Source: Mytilisepta virgata (taxonomy: Eukaryota > Mollusca > Bivalvia > Mytilida > Mytilidae). Taken from it: a stretch of 64,000 bases of DNA. Where the stretch lies: the NCBI GenBank assembly GCA_028015205.1, contig CM051521.1:72090314-72154313 (forward strand), read 5' to 3'. The stretch's first letter is position 1, and each line of letters starts with the position of its first letter. The notes beneath the pieces are model-generated. The model saw only the letters and a list, made by a program, of their open reading frames with translations. It did not search any database and was not told where the DNA came from. Shown here one piece after another: positions 25,001 through 36,369 of this stretch. Position numbers and translations under genes: made by a program.

Positions 25001-25324
25001 ATAATGATAAGAGGGACACAATCCAAATTTTAAATTTATCTGGTTTTTTTTTTGGTGATAATAAACATTGTTTATATATTTAATAACATTCAGTTGAGCC
25101 ATATTAATATTATAAAACGGAAATCACTTTCATGATGAACAGAGATTTACATACAGACAGACAACGGTAACATTGACTGCCCCCATCGGCTTAGCAAAAA
25201 GGGCATTAACATTGTAATGACTAGTATAGATGCATTGGGAATGAGAACAGCATTATTCATGCATTGACAATCTTGTCTACATATATATATCCAAACAGTA
25301 GTTCATAGCATACAGTTTTAGTTC

Positions 25325-25386
<62 letters not shown>

Positions 25387-26587
25387 TCCGCAACAACAAT
25401 TTTTCGGTACGTCATTGATATTAAAGATTGTTTGATTAATATACTAATATTTCTAACGACAAAACATTTTCATATTATTAATTTGTATTTAAAAAAAAAA
25501 TCTGAGTATTCATTGAAAGCATGAATTTAAAAGAAGCGATAAGGAATTTTATTTTGCACTATATAATGTCCGCGGGTCTATAATTTTTATAGGTCGGTTA
25601 TCATTCCAAAACTAATTTAAATATATGTATATATGCAAATAAGCGGGAAATTTAGGCGATGGCAATACACCCGAGGCCCTGACGGTCCTCTGATGTAAAA
25701 ATTAGGAGCAACTTTAACCAAATTACGTCATGAAATTGTCATAAATTGCTGTTTTCTTCATAATTCCTTCTTAATATTCCCATTTTTGCTCGGTTTTCTG
25801 CATAATTTAGTTTATCGTGACCCACAAAAAAATATGTTTTGACATATGTATATTTTAGTTGGTCAAGCTCATATTATCTAAAACAACCAAAAAATGTAAA
25901 TATTACAACCTTTGCAGACATTTTTCACAATTTATAGTTTTTGGTCAGTTTTGCACATGCGGTTTGACAAGAACCAACCACTTTTCATTATTACATTGAA
26001 TTATTTTGTACAGCTTACCCATTTGGTCATTCAATGCAAAGGTTTAATTTGAAATTGGGGACCAAAAATGATTTCAACTACCAGAAATTTGTCAATGTTT
26101 CTATAAAACTTTGGGTTTTGCTCACTATAGGTTTTATCTTTACATATGTTAATTTTTTATTTATCCATTTGGGGTTATCTTTGTGAATATTGTACCAATT
26201 CTATGCCAATTACAATAAAATGGAAATAAAAAAAAATGATGTGAACATTTATGTGACAGTTCATGTATGAATTTTTCAAAATTTCTTTCAAATTTAATTA
26301 GGTTGTGAGCTAGTAAATTTTGTACACTGAAATACATTTAACTGATATGCATCATATGTTTTTTTTACAGGATTATCAAGAGAGTGATATTTCTCAGCTT
26401 ATGATGGACAGGAAACTTTTAACTGCCACATCTCACCTAACCGTTCCATATTTTCAGGTGGATCCAACAAAACTGGATTGAATTATGATTTCTTGTCAAA
26501 TTAGATGTATCACCGTGGAAAACCTGTGGACAGTCAAGATATCTAGCCAGCTTTATAAGATTTTATTGAATTCATCAGTACAAACAA
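22061..26587. other. Long AT-rich intergenic region
   Basis: No supported gene in 4.5 kb. It includes a G12 run at about 22187, an A-run plus (TA)n microsatellite at 25325-25382, and a short unclassified repeat start at about 23060-23110 (ACCCCACCAATAGTTGGGGT). Base composition is strongly AT-rich throughout. Confidence 0.6.
25325..25382. repeat. Poly-A followed by (TA)21 microsatellite
   Basis: Simple sequence run of A then alternating TA. Confidence 0.95.
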
Positions 26588-28356
26588 AAGTGGACACACT
26601 AAATGTCTCGCCTGAGTACGTACACGGACACAGAATAAAGATTATGTGATACCAGATATTGCAAGTCAAAGGAAAAAGAAATAGTTATGGTCAGGCAACA
26701 GTTGTCTGAAAAATCTCATGCATGTCGTTCAAGCCTAAAACTGTGTCCAAGGTCAGCTGATAGGCCTCAGACTGGTATATCCCACCAAAAACTATCTATA
26801 GACCAAAAATGGTGGGTCTACATACATTTATAACATTTTTTTGAGAAACGGACTTATTTGTAAAAATGGGGTGAGAGTCACTGAAGCCTAAAATTGTGGT
26901 CAAGGCTTGATGTTATACTGACACCTACTTGCCAAGAAGTATCTATCTATGGTTGGTCTATCTGTTGCAGTTGCTGAGAAATAGACATTATCCCAAAACG
27001 TGAAACAAGTCACTCAAGTATGAAATAGAGGTAAAAGGAAAGGTGTCAGATGTTAAAGTGGTATAAACCCACAAAAACTTCTATCAACCAAATAGAGTAC
27101 AGTTGCTGAGAAATAGTCTTAATCATGAAAATGTATATTAAGTCACTCAAGCATGAAATTCAGGTCAAGTTCAGCTGACAGGTGTTAGACTGGCATGTAT
27201 CCACGAAGAACTATCTACACACAAAATATGATTGGATAGGTATTACAGTTGCTGAGAAATGGACTTAATCTCTAAAATATAACACAGGTCACTCAAGCAT
27301 GAAATTGGGGTCAAGGTCCAGAGACAGATGTCAGAATCACCTGTACCAACTAAAATTATTATCTATTACAGTTGCTAAGAAATGGACATAATCCCGAAAA
27401 TGTGACAAAGTCAATCAAGCATGAAATTGAGGCCAATTTCCGGAGACAGGTGACAGAATGGCATGAACCCACAAAAAACTATCTATAGACAAAATACGCT
27501 GGGTCTAGGTATTACAGTTGCTCAAAAAATGAACTTAAACGTGAAACTTGCAAGTCAATCAACCATGAAATTTAGATCAAGGTCCAGACAAGTGTCAGAC
27601 TCACATGTACCCACCAAGAACTATCTATTGACAAAATATGGTGGGTCTAGGTATTATTTGTGCTGAGAATCGACTTAACCACGAAACTGTGACGTCACTG
27701 GAGCATGAAAATTAAAATCAAGGTCCGGAGACAGGTGTCACACTGGCATGTGCCCACCAAGAACTATCTATTGACCAGATATGATGGGCTTAGGTATTAA
27801 AGTTGCTAAGAAATTTGCTCACGAAAATGTAACGCAGGTCACTCAACCATGAAATTGAGGTCAAGATCAAAAGGCATGCCAGACATACATGTACCCACCA
27901 AGAACTATCTATTGACTAAATATGGTGGGTCTAGTTATTATAGTTGCTGAGAAATGGACCTAACCACGACAATGTGACATATAGTCACTCAAACATGGAA
28001 TTGAGGCCAACGTCCAAAACCAGGTGTCAGACTGTCATGTACCCACTAGGAAATTTCTGTAGACCAAATATGCTTGGCCTAGGTATTACAGTTGCTGAAA
28101 AATGGATTTAACCACGAAACTTATACGCAGATTTTACATTTATGTTTATGAAGTCAGTGAACCATGAAAACCAAGACAGGGTCACAAGACCAGTATACTG
28201 CGGCAAACTTTATACAATAAGGACCAAAAATCTTAATTGTAGGTATTACGTGTGCAAAGTTATTAAGGCTTTAAAGAAGTTTACGCTGCCTCCGCCGCCG
28301 GAAAGTAATACCTATATCTCGCCTTCGCGACATTTCGTGGCAGGCGAGACAAAAAC
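26588..28356 (+). mobile_element. Rolling-circle-like family 2 with internal minisatellite
   Basis: The left end has GTGGACACACTAAATG then TGTCTCGCCTG (26614-26624). The right end has TATCTCGCCTTCGCG and closes with GGCAGGCGAGACAAAAA; its CAGGCGAGACA (28341-28351) is the exact inverse of the left motif. Between them are about ten diverged tandem copies of a roughly 150-bp unit containing GTTGCTGAGAAATGGACTTA, CATGAAATTGAGGTCAAGG and CCACCAAGAACTATCTATTG. No protein is encoded. The plan (inverted subterminal motif, internal tandem array, terminal hairpin, A-run) is the same as in family 1, although the sequences are unrelated. A second copy starts at 63442. Confidence 0.78.
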
Positions 28357-28473
28357 CATGTTCTTTTTGGCCATAAGAAAACAGGTTATGATACCTTTTG
28401 CATATTTTGGCTCATATTTTGTTCTTGAACATGCAACTTTGTTGCATGTAACTATCAGGTAATTGCTCCTATA

Positions 28474-29615
28474 ATGTACATTAAACAAGAAGGCAAACTC
28501 CTAATTGATCCACTACAAAAATCTGGTGCCCTTAACAAACAGTTTCAGTCAGTATTCACACCGGCAACCAACATCTCTCATACAGAATCTGTCAAACAGT
28601 GCAACATGCCAAAAAAATACTCAGTTTACACCAATATCAAAATTATTCATAAAAAGAAGGTATACAAAAACTATTAAAAAAGGGGGAACTAAATTTCTGG
28701 ATATTTTTTTTTAAGTAATCGAAAACAAGCAGTAGTCTTAAAAGGGGAACATCTGATTATGTTTCAGTTGAGTCAGGGGTTCCACTGGGGCAAGTAGTTC
28801 CTGGCCCAAGTCTTTTTCTGTATAATATAAACGATATTCCATCCGGTTTTACATCTACCATGCATTTATTTGCAGATGACACCGTAGTTTACTTAGCATT
28901 CCACCCAGAAAAGTGTAATGTCATTTCAGTCACCAGAAATAAACAATCAATCACATTTAAGAACACCTTACAACAGCTAAATATAAGGGGGTAACCATCA
29001 GCTCTAACCTGAAATGGGATGCACACATAACAATATATGTAAGAAAGCTAATAGCACTCGAGGCTTTCTAAGGAGGAATAGCTCAACATCTATTAAAGAG
29101 CAAGCATACAAGTCCCTAGTAAGACCACCACTAGAGTATTCTTCCTCGGTTTGGGACTCCTACTTACAAGACATAGATAGCATTGAAAAAGTTCAAAGCA
29201 GGGTTTGTAACTAATAAATACAGAAACACCCCAAGCGTTGAATGGCGCAACCTCTCTGACAGATGAAAAGATTCCCGATTGGTAATGCTATACAAAATAG
29301 AACATGAAAAAGTCGCAATTCCTGAGATCAACATAGTAATTCCACAAAAAAGACAAACAAGACACTCAAATTCGAAAAGTTTCAAATTCCATACTGCAAA
29401 ACACAGTACAGAAAAGATTTTTTTTTCCCAAGAACAATAACCAACTGGAACAAACTACCCAATAGTATATTCACATAAATTATTGTAGTTGTAATATTCA
29501 TTTTTGTCCTCTATTTTTTATATGAATACAATTAATCTGTCTGGTTGTAAGTTATCCTTCTGTGGCATAATCTTCAATTTGTTGAAGGTGGTCACTAAAT
29601 GGTAGAATAGAATAC
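28474..29615 (+). pseudogene. Deleted LINE copy (same family as 33096-38367)
   Basis: Starts with YIKQEGKLLIDPLQKSGALN and FQSVFTPATNI, the region before the reverse transcriptase domain, matching 36540-36700. It then jumps to the middle of the RT domain at about 28690, losing roughly 500 bases relative to the other copy. A further loss of about 84 bases near 28890 removes most of the stretch after the LFADDT motif. The C-terminal part follows (NNICKKAN, SIKEQAYKSLVRPPLEYSSS). The 3' UTR ends in ATAGAATAGAAT, as in the other copy. Many frameshifts are present; it is dead. Confidence 0.88.
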
Positions 29616-30595
29616 CCGTTCGGCATTTTGTAGAAAGGTAAACATTCAGGACAAAGTTGATAATTATTTTTTATTTTTCTGTATCATCTTATTTACACTC
29701 TACAAATCAGTCACTCTTAGGAAAATTGTATTTGAAGTTAATTCAATGTCAGCATCATTTTCAACAGGCTCTAAAATGTAGATATTGAATAGTTCAGAAT
29801 GTGTATGCATCAGAATATGTTGGTAAAATGCCAGAAGTTGATCTAGCCCGGCAGATTAAGTCAATATTCAGAAAAATCATTCAGTTGGTGATACAAGTAT
29901 CAAAATTTGCATGGGTACTCCCCTTAGGATACATGTTTGAAAAAAAACCCGTTATCCACCTGTTTTTTTTTCAAGATGGCGTCCAATCCCGATTGAAAAA
30001 CATTATTTTTAATATAAAAGTTGACTAGTTCCATCGTAATGGTTTTGGGTTCAAATAGTACATTTTCTTTTACAGAGAAGCCAAATATATAAAATTTAAA
30101 CTTTTTTGAAACTCCCACTATCACTTTCGGGAGAGAGTGAGTGTCAGAGCACAACCAGGGCACACTGGTAACACCACTGCTGTGAAACTCAGCATGGGGT
30201 TCAGTGTCAGCTAAATATTCACTTTAGTATAGTTAAGTGTCCCAAATGCTTTCTAACAAGCCCCATATACAGTTACCTGTAGTCTTGTTAAATGCAGGAC
30301 CAGTTAGATAGCCGCACCTGAATTGACAGGATGAGCTAGCGCGGGAGAACCCAGCCAAGAATAATGGGGCATTAGTTATCCGAATGGTTTACAGATCGCA
30401 ACGGGACTTAAATGACACTGTATGCACGATGGGGCTAGGTGTAGAGCAGTTAGTTTATGCCCGAACCTAGTTGTATCCCATATTTGAATGTGCTTTATAG
30501 TTTAAGGTGGTAAAAGGATAATCCCTCGGCCTTAAAACGTTGAAAAGACTTATAGCAATCTATTAAAATTGTGCATATATATATTATTAGGATTT
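29616..30595. other. Intergenic, nothing recognised
   Basis: Less AT-rich around 30120-30460 than its surroundings, but no motif, frame or repeat that I can name. Possibly a 5' flank or ancestral intron of the pseudogene that follows. Confidence 0.5.
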
Positions 30596-30599
30596 TAAG

Positions 30600-32555
30600 T
30601 GTGACCCAATTGAAATCCAAATCTCAAACTGGTTGGAACAAATGTTGCCTTTGTCAGACAGATAAGAAAGGTGAAGATCTAAAATCTCCAACTCATTATT
30701 CATGCAGCAAGGAAAATGGTGGCTATTACAAGGTCGCAACAAACATTCCCCTCTTTCAAGCCATCAACCAACTTCCAATTATTTTAGTTCCCATCAGATT
30801 AGATGAAGGGTGATGGTATTGAAGAAACATTGAGACAGAACAATGCCAAATATCACCAGAACTGTAGGTTTTTGTTCAATAATACCAAGGTAGACAGGGC
30901 AAGGAAGAGGGCAGCTAGTAGTAAGATCTCTCGAAACGATGGACAAAGCAAGGTTAGAATAACCAGTATTGAAAGTCATGTGTGTTTTTATGCAAAAAGA
31001 AAAATCCTACATCTGCTTTCTTTACGAAAAAGAATCCATCAAAGTCAATATACAATTGGACTTTGATATAAATAATTTCAAAATTGATTTGACAGTTGAG
31101 CATGAATGGCTTGAGACGGTCAGCCGAATAGAGGCATCTGATAAAGAAGAAGAAAACATTACTTGGTCATCCCACCATGAAAAGGTCCAGTATTTGAAGT
31201 GAGTATTACACCGCTTTTACCTCTTCTTCGTGACCAAGCCCATTCAGTGGCCACAGTACGCCATGTCATGGATAAGATCAAAGACACGGTTGCATACCTT
31301 AATCCATTTCAGACTCCTCTTATTGCTGCTGACCAGCCAATCTACGCAGTAGCAAAACAGATACAGTGGCATTGGCCCTAAAAGTATGGTGAAGACAAGT
31401 TTGTCATTATGTTTGGGGTCTGCATATTGAAATGGCGGCACTTAAGTCCATTGGAACCCTCCTTCAAAATAGTGAATGGACAGGAGCCAATAACTTGAGG
31501 AAGGGATTACTTTCTCGGGGACAGCAGAATCCTTTCTTTCTGCTTCAAGCGTCACTTGGTCACGGCAAATGCACCAGGTTACAGTAAGCACTCTCTACAA
31601 GCTACTTAAGGAAGCCTACGGGTTTTACTGATGAACAATGAACAAACACAAGTTGTGCTAAGTATCGAAAACTGTTGTAAAAGACGCAAAACTGAAAGTC
31701 CACAATTTCAATTCTGGAATCTAGTGTTGACAATCTTGTCCCTAGTCCGATCATTTCGAGAAGCAGACATTACTTTATACCGTCAATCGTTGATACCATT
31801 CTTTTTTGCCAACAACAATGTGAACTATGCACGATGGCTCCCTATTTATATCAGAGACATGATATTACTTTAGCATATAATCCTCAGTTGGCTGCAGAAT
31901 TCTATAACGGAAAATTTGTTGTTCACAAATCTAATTGTGAATTTTCAGCGTTGGCTATTGATCAAGCACATGAGCAAGCGAATATTGTTATCAAAGGTGA
32001 TGGCAGTGGCATTGGTGTATCAGCCAATTAAGAAGAACAAGACAGATTTCTTTCGGCAAAAGCCGGAACCGACAATGGGTGATTCAAAGGAAAAAACTTA
32101 AAGGACGACTGTCGTCTGTTCTCTACACTTTTCATATCCTGTCAGTCTAGAGAATGTGACCTGATGGATTTTTTCAGCATGAGAATCAGTCTTTTCCCGC
32201 TGCACTGAGTGATGATGGTAATCTCCACAGCTGTCAGAAATCGCAGCTTGCGACAATTCTGGAGACTCACTTTACTCCTCCTGATACTGAGCCAGAAGCT
32301 AGCGTCATCATTTTGGACGGATCGGCTTTAATCAATTAATTGTCTCCAAGGATATCAAAGACGTTTGAAGAATATGTAGCACTAGAGGTAGTCCCAAAAG
32401 TACAAACATACAGTTGTACTTACACGAGAATAGATATTGTGTTTGATGTATACGGATCCTCTAGTTTAAAAGCTGAAACACGATCAAAGCTAGGCATAGG
32501 CGCTAGACGCAGAGTTACTGACAAAGGGAAAATCCCACAAACGAGGAAAAAACTG
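30600..32555 (+). pseudogene. Decayed intronless gene of an uncharacterised, apparently multicopy family
   Basis: Successive frames read GWNKCCLCQTDKKGEDL (a CxxC-type start), LPIILVPIRLDEG then GDGIEETLRQNNAKYHQNC, a middle part with PLIAADQPIYAVAKQIQW, FGGLHIEMAALKSIGTLL, NYARWLPIYIRDM, AIDQAHEQANIVIKGDGS, and a C-terminal block SKTFEEYVALEVVPKVQTYS with RIDIVFDVYGSSSLKAETRS and ARRRVTDKGKIP. I remember proteins with these blocks as recurrent uncharacterised predictions in molluscs and cnidarians, but know no function or name. At least five frame changes occur (near 30808, 30970, 31199, 31420 and 32040), together with stops, and the last part stops abruptly at about 32555. The absence of introns and the repeated occurrence elsewhere suggest a mobile-element passenger or retrocopy; this is inference. 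Confidence 0.7.
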
Positions 32556-32672
32556 TATTTTTTTTATTTTTGTAAATATATATGTAATAAATATGTATAA
32601 TTTCTTATCAAAAACCGTTTAGTTTCTTCATGCATGACAATTTAACTAATAAAATCAGTTTTGATTACCTAG

Positions 32673-32704
32673 AATGGCGGCCATCTTAAAAAATGGCCGC
32701 CATT
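32673..32704. repeat. 12-bp hairpin, GC-rich in an AT-rich setting
   Basis: AATGGCGGCCAT, an 8-base spacer, then the exact complement ATGGCCGCCATT. Probably a fragment of a repeat in which ATGGCGGCCAT is common (as in family 1). Confidence 0.85.
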
Positions 32705-32819
32705 TTGAATTTCACGTAGTTAACGGGATTTTCTGAATTAGTAGCCCCAAAGGAGTCTCCATGTCAATGTTGGTGCTTGAAGCACAATGTGAACGATTTT
32801 TTCACTTATCTGCTGGAAT

Positions 32820-33101
32820 AATCTAACGACAAGTCTGGTTCCTATTGGCCAAGTGGTTTCATACAAGAATTTTTCCCAAAGGGTCCTATGTTAAACGAAG
32901 TTCTGTTATGGCAGTCATCTTGGTTGACAGTCCAGGTTATCGAACACATTTGTGAAAGTGGGCCCTCTAAGGATCACTGTTGCTTACTTTCTTTCCATAT
33001 TGGACAAGTGGTTTGACAAGATTTCTAAATGGATTTTTCCCATACGATCCTAAATAACACTAAGCTTGTGATCCTTAGAGGGCCCACTTTCACAAATGTG
33101 T
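32820..33101 (+). mobile_element. Rolling-circle-like family 1 fragment ending in an inverted repeat
   Basis: Contains TCCTATGTTAAACGAAG, GCAGTCATCTTGGTTGACAG and a second partial sentence. The stretch 32944-32977 (ACACATTTGTGAAAGTGGGC and on) returns as its exact reverse complement at 33068-33101. The LINE at 33096 begins within the second arm. Confidence 0.8.
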
Positions 33102-33470
33102 ACTAGTCTCAACACTTTTGACTTAATGATAAGAAAAGCCACACAAATAAAAAATTCTACGCTTATTATAGGTGGAGACTTTAATCTCCCTGGTTGGGAT
33201 TGGAACAACAGATTATTAAAACCAAACACTAATTACCCACACCTTCATTACTTCTTTGGCAACTCACTCGACGACACATGTCTCATCCAAATTGTTTATG
33301 TCCCTACACGTAAAGACAATATTCTTTATCTGATAATTACAAACTTACCAAACCAAGTACAGCGTGTTTAAGTTATTCCCGGCATATCTGATCATGATAT
33401 CGTGTTTGCCGAATTTGCAATAGCTTCATCAAAACTTAAACAAAAGCCTAGAATGATTCCATTATATAAA
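33096..33470 (+). pseudogene. LINE copy A, endonuclease part
   Basis: Encodes STLIIGGDFNLPGWDWNN (the GDFN metal-binding motif of apurinic endonucleases), DDTCLIQIV, a diagnostic DNILYLIITNLPNQV, and after one stop GISDHDIVFAEF, the C-terminal SDH catalytic motif. This is the 3' part of the endonuclease domain of a CR1/L2-like non-LTR retrotransposon. The 5' part is missing. The frame continues to KPRMIPLYK at 33470, where a family-1 element was inserted. Clade assignment is from motif style only. Confidence 0.88.
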
Positions 33471-34831
33471 CAAGAGGCTCTCAAGAGCCTGAATCGCTCA
33501 CCTGGCAAACAATGCACTATAAACTAAATCTCATCATCACCATTCACTAAGGATACCATGTTTACTTTAAAAACGAAATATTGTTGAAATCCGAGCAAGT
33601 GTAAAAAATGGCGGGAAAGTGGCAGCCATTTTAAAAATGGCCGTCCAAAACAAACTTTCATCATCACCATTCAACTTGGGATACCATGTTTACCTTGAAA
33701 GTAGCTTTCGTCTTCATTTTCTTTCTATAATTCAGGAAAAAATAAGCAAAAACAGCATTTTGACCCCTATGTTCTATTTTTAGTAAGGGCGGACATGTTT
33801 TTCGACTAATCAAAAATCCAAGCATTAACTTTTTGCAGGATACCCTAAGGAACAATCTTACCAAGTTTCATTTGATTTCGAATAGTAGTTTCAGAGAAGA
33901 AGATTTTTGAAATAATAACATAAAAAAAGCCAAAAAATGTCAAAAAAGGGCAATAACTCTAACATCAGTTGACAGATTTTCACGCAAATCAGCACACAGG
34001 TAGCTCTCATCATGCTGAACACTTTCAACTTGCCAGAATTTGCCGTAACCTAATGATTTTTGAGATATTTGCGAAGAACTGTTGTTTGACCCCTATGTTC
34101 TATTTTTAGTAACAGTGGCCATGTTTTTCGACGGATCAAAAATCGAAGCATAAACTTTTTGCAGGATACCCTAAGGAACAATCTTACCAAGTTTCATTTG
34201 ATTTTGAATAGCAGTTTCAGAGAAGAAGATTTTTGAAATAATAACATAAAAAAAACTGTTGTTTGACCCCTATGTTCTATTTTTAGCAACAGTGGCCATG
34301 TTTTTCGACGGATCAAAAATCGAAGCATAAACTTTGTGCAGGATACCCTAAGGAACAATCATGCTAAGTTTTATCCAAATCCATTCAGTAGTTTCAGAGG
34401 AGAAGATTTTTTAAATAATAACATAAAAAAAAAGCCAAAAATGTCAAAAAAAGGGCAATAACTCCTACATGGGTCGTTGGATCTTCTTCAAAATTTCAGG
34501 GCAGGTAGATCTTGAGGTGCTGAACACTTTTACCCTATGCCAGAATTTTGATATCTGTGACCGTTTCTGACTTATTTGCAAAAAACTGCGATTTACCCCT
34601 ATGTTCTATTTTTAGCCATGACGGCCATGTTTTTATACGAATCAAAAATCCAAACAACAGATTTGTAGCACCCATACCAATTAATAACTGTACCAAGTTT
34701 GGTTGCAGTTGGACTTATGGTGTTGGAGGAGTTAACGTTTGAAAAAGTTAACGGACGACGGACGGACGGACGGACGACGGACGCCAAGTGATGGCAATAG
34801 CTCACATGACCCTTCGGGTCAGGTGAGCTAA
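33471..34831 (+). mobile_element. Rolling-circle-like family 1 inserted in LINE copy A (first insertion)
   Basis: Complete element: CAAGAGGCTCTCAAGAGCCT at the left, hairpin AGCTCACATGACCC, loop TTCG, GGTCAGGTGAGCT, AA at the right. The interior carries three blocks of roughly 330 bp, like the 19614 copy, and an ACGGACGACGGACGGACGG stretch close to the right end. The LINE frame reads IPLYK before and KANWSTIKQEINTSY after it, so the ends are known. The junction lies in an A-run, and I see no target duplication. Confidence 0.93.
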
Positions 34832-35089
34832 AAAGCAAATTGGAGCACAATTAAACAAGAAATAAACACTTCATACAAACATCTCTTTGAAAACCAGCAA
34901 CATCTTTGTGTAAATGAAATGTGGAACAGTTTTAAAACAACAATAAAAAAAACTAGTGAAAGATCACATCCCACATAAAACAGCAAAAACAAAGGAAGGT
35001 CAACCATGGATCACAATGGAAACAAAACGGCTCATTAGAAAAAGATATAGACTTAATCAAAAAAATTTGGGAATCAAACTTTTTCAAAA
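34832..35089 (+). pseudogene. LINE copy A, endonuclease-to-RT linker, first piece
   Basis: Reads KANWSTIKQEINTSYKHLFE, then NEMWNSFKTTIKK and after a frame slip HIPHKTAKTKEGQPWITMET with KRLIRKRYRLNQK. This is the helical linker between endonuclease and reverse transcriptase of CR1/L2-like LINEs. It is bounded on both sides by family-1 insertions. Confidence 0.85.
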
Positions 35090-36369
35090 CAAGAGGCTCA
35101 CCAGAGCCTGTATCGCTCACCTGGAGTCTGGTTTTCATTGGACAATTAATCAACTATTTGACCAAGTTTGTTGCAATTGGTTCAATTGTTCAGGGAAAAT
35201 TTGTTGAAGATTTATTTTTCATAAGGTTTAATGTTAAAATATGTTCCCTGATGGTGGTAGTCCTGGCAGGAATTGACCAGGAATAAGGGTGAACCTTAAA
35301 TAAATGTAACAGAACCCGACCTCAAATTACACAAACCAATAACTCCTAAATAGAATTTGGAATTCCCTTCAAAATTTCAGGGTAGGTAGATCTCAACATG
35401 GCAAACATTTTTCAATTTACATTTCACTTCTATTTCAAATAATTTTGGAGATAAATGCAAAAATGTTAAAATTTTAAAAATTTGACAAAAAAGGGCAATA
35501 ACTCCTAAATGGATTTTGGGATTTCCTTTTAAATGTCAGGGTATGTAGATCTCAACATGGCAAACATTTTTCAAATTTACATTTCACTTCTATCTCAAAT
35601 AGTTTTGGAGATAAATGACGAAAAATGTTAAATTATGAAAATTTGACGAAAAAAGGACAATAACTCCTAAATGGGTTTTGGAATTTCCTTCAAAATTTCA
35701 GGGTAGGTAGATCTTGTCATGCTGATCAAATTTACCCAATGTCAGATTTTCGATATCTGTAACGGTTTTTGAGTTATTAGCAAAAAACAGCAATTTACCC
35801 CTATGTTCTATTTTTAGTAACAGCGGCCATGTTTTTCAACGAATCAAAAATCCGCACATCAGTTCTATGCAGGGTACCCTAAGCAACAATCTTACCAAGT
35901 TTCATATGATTTTGAATAGTAGTTTCAGAGAAGAAGATTTTTGAAATAATAACATAAAAAAAAGCCAAAAATGTGAAAAAAGGGCAATAACTCCTAAATG
36001 GGTTTTGGAATTTCCTTCAAAATTTCAGGGTAGGTAGATCTTGTCATGCTGATCAATTTTACCCCATGTCAGATTTTCGATATCTGTAACGGTTTTTGAG
36101 TTATTAGCAAAAAAACAGCAATTTACCCCTATGTTCTATTTATAGTAACGACAGCCATGTTTTTCGACATTTCAAAAATTTTAAACGATAGAAATTTTCC
36201 AGATGCCCTAAAGAACAATTCTGCAAAGTTAGGTTGAAGTCGGTCCAGTAGTTTAGGACGAGTTAACGTTTGAAAAAGTTTACAGACGACGACGACGACG
36301 ACAGACGACGACGACGACGGACGCCAAGTGATGGCAATAGCTCACATGGCCTATGGCCAGGTGAGCTAA
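35090..36369 (+). mobile_element. Rolling-circle-like family 1 inserted in LINE copy A (second insertion)
   Basis: Left end CAAGAGGCTCACCAGAGCCT then TATCGCTCACCTGG; right end AGCTCACATGGCC, TAT, GGCCAGGTGAGCT, AA. Interior blocks of 180-270 bp contain AGGGCAATAACTCCTAAATGG and ATTTCAGGGTAGGTAGATCT. A GACGACGACGACGACAG microsatellite precedes the terminus. The host LINE reads NQTFSK before and YKEVKHQVQKCIRKSYWEYN after, again without visible target duplication. Confidence 0.93.

Noticed and set aside
30268..30300. Alternative Vps4 first exon ending in CAG before a GTAACT donor
   Set aside because: No in-frame ATG near it, and the exon at 17357-17380 fits sequence and phase much better.
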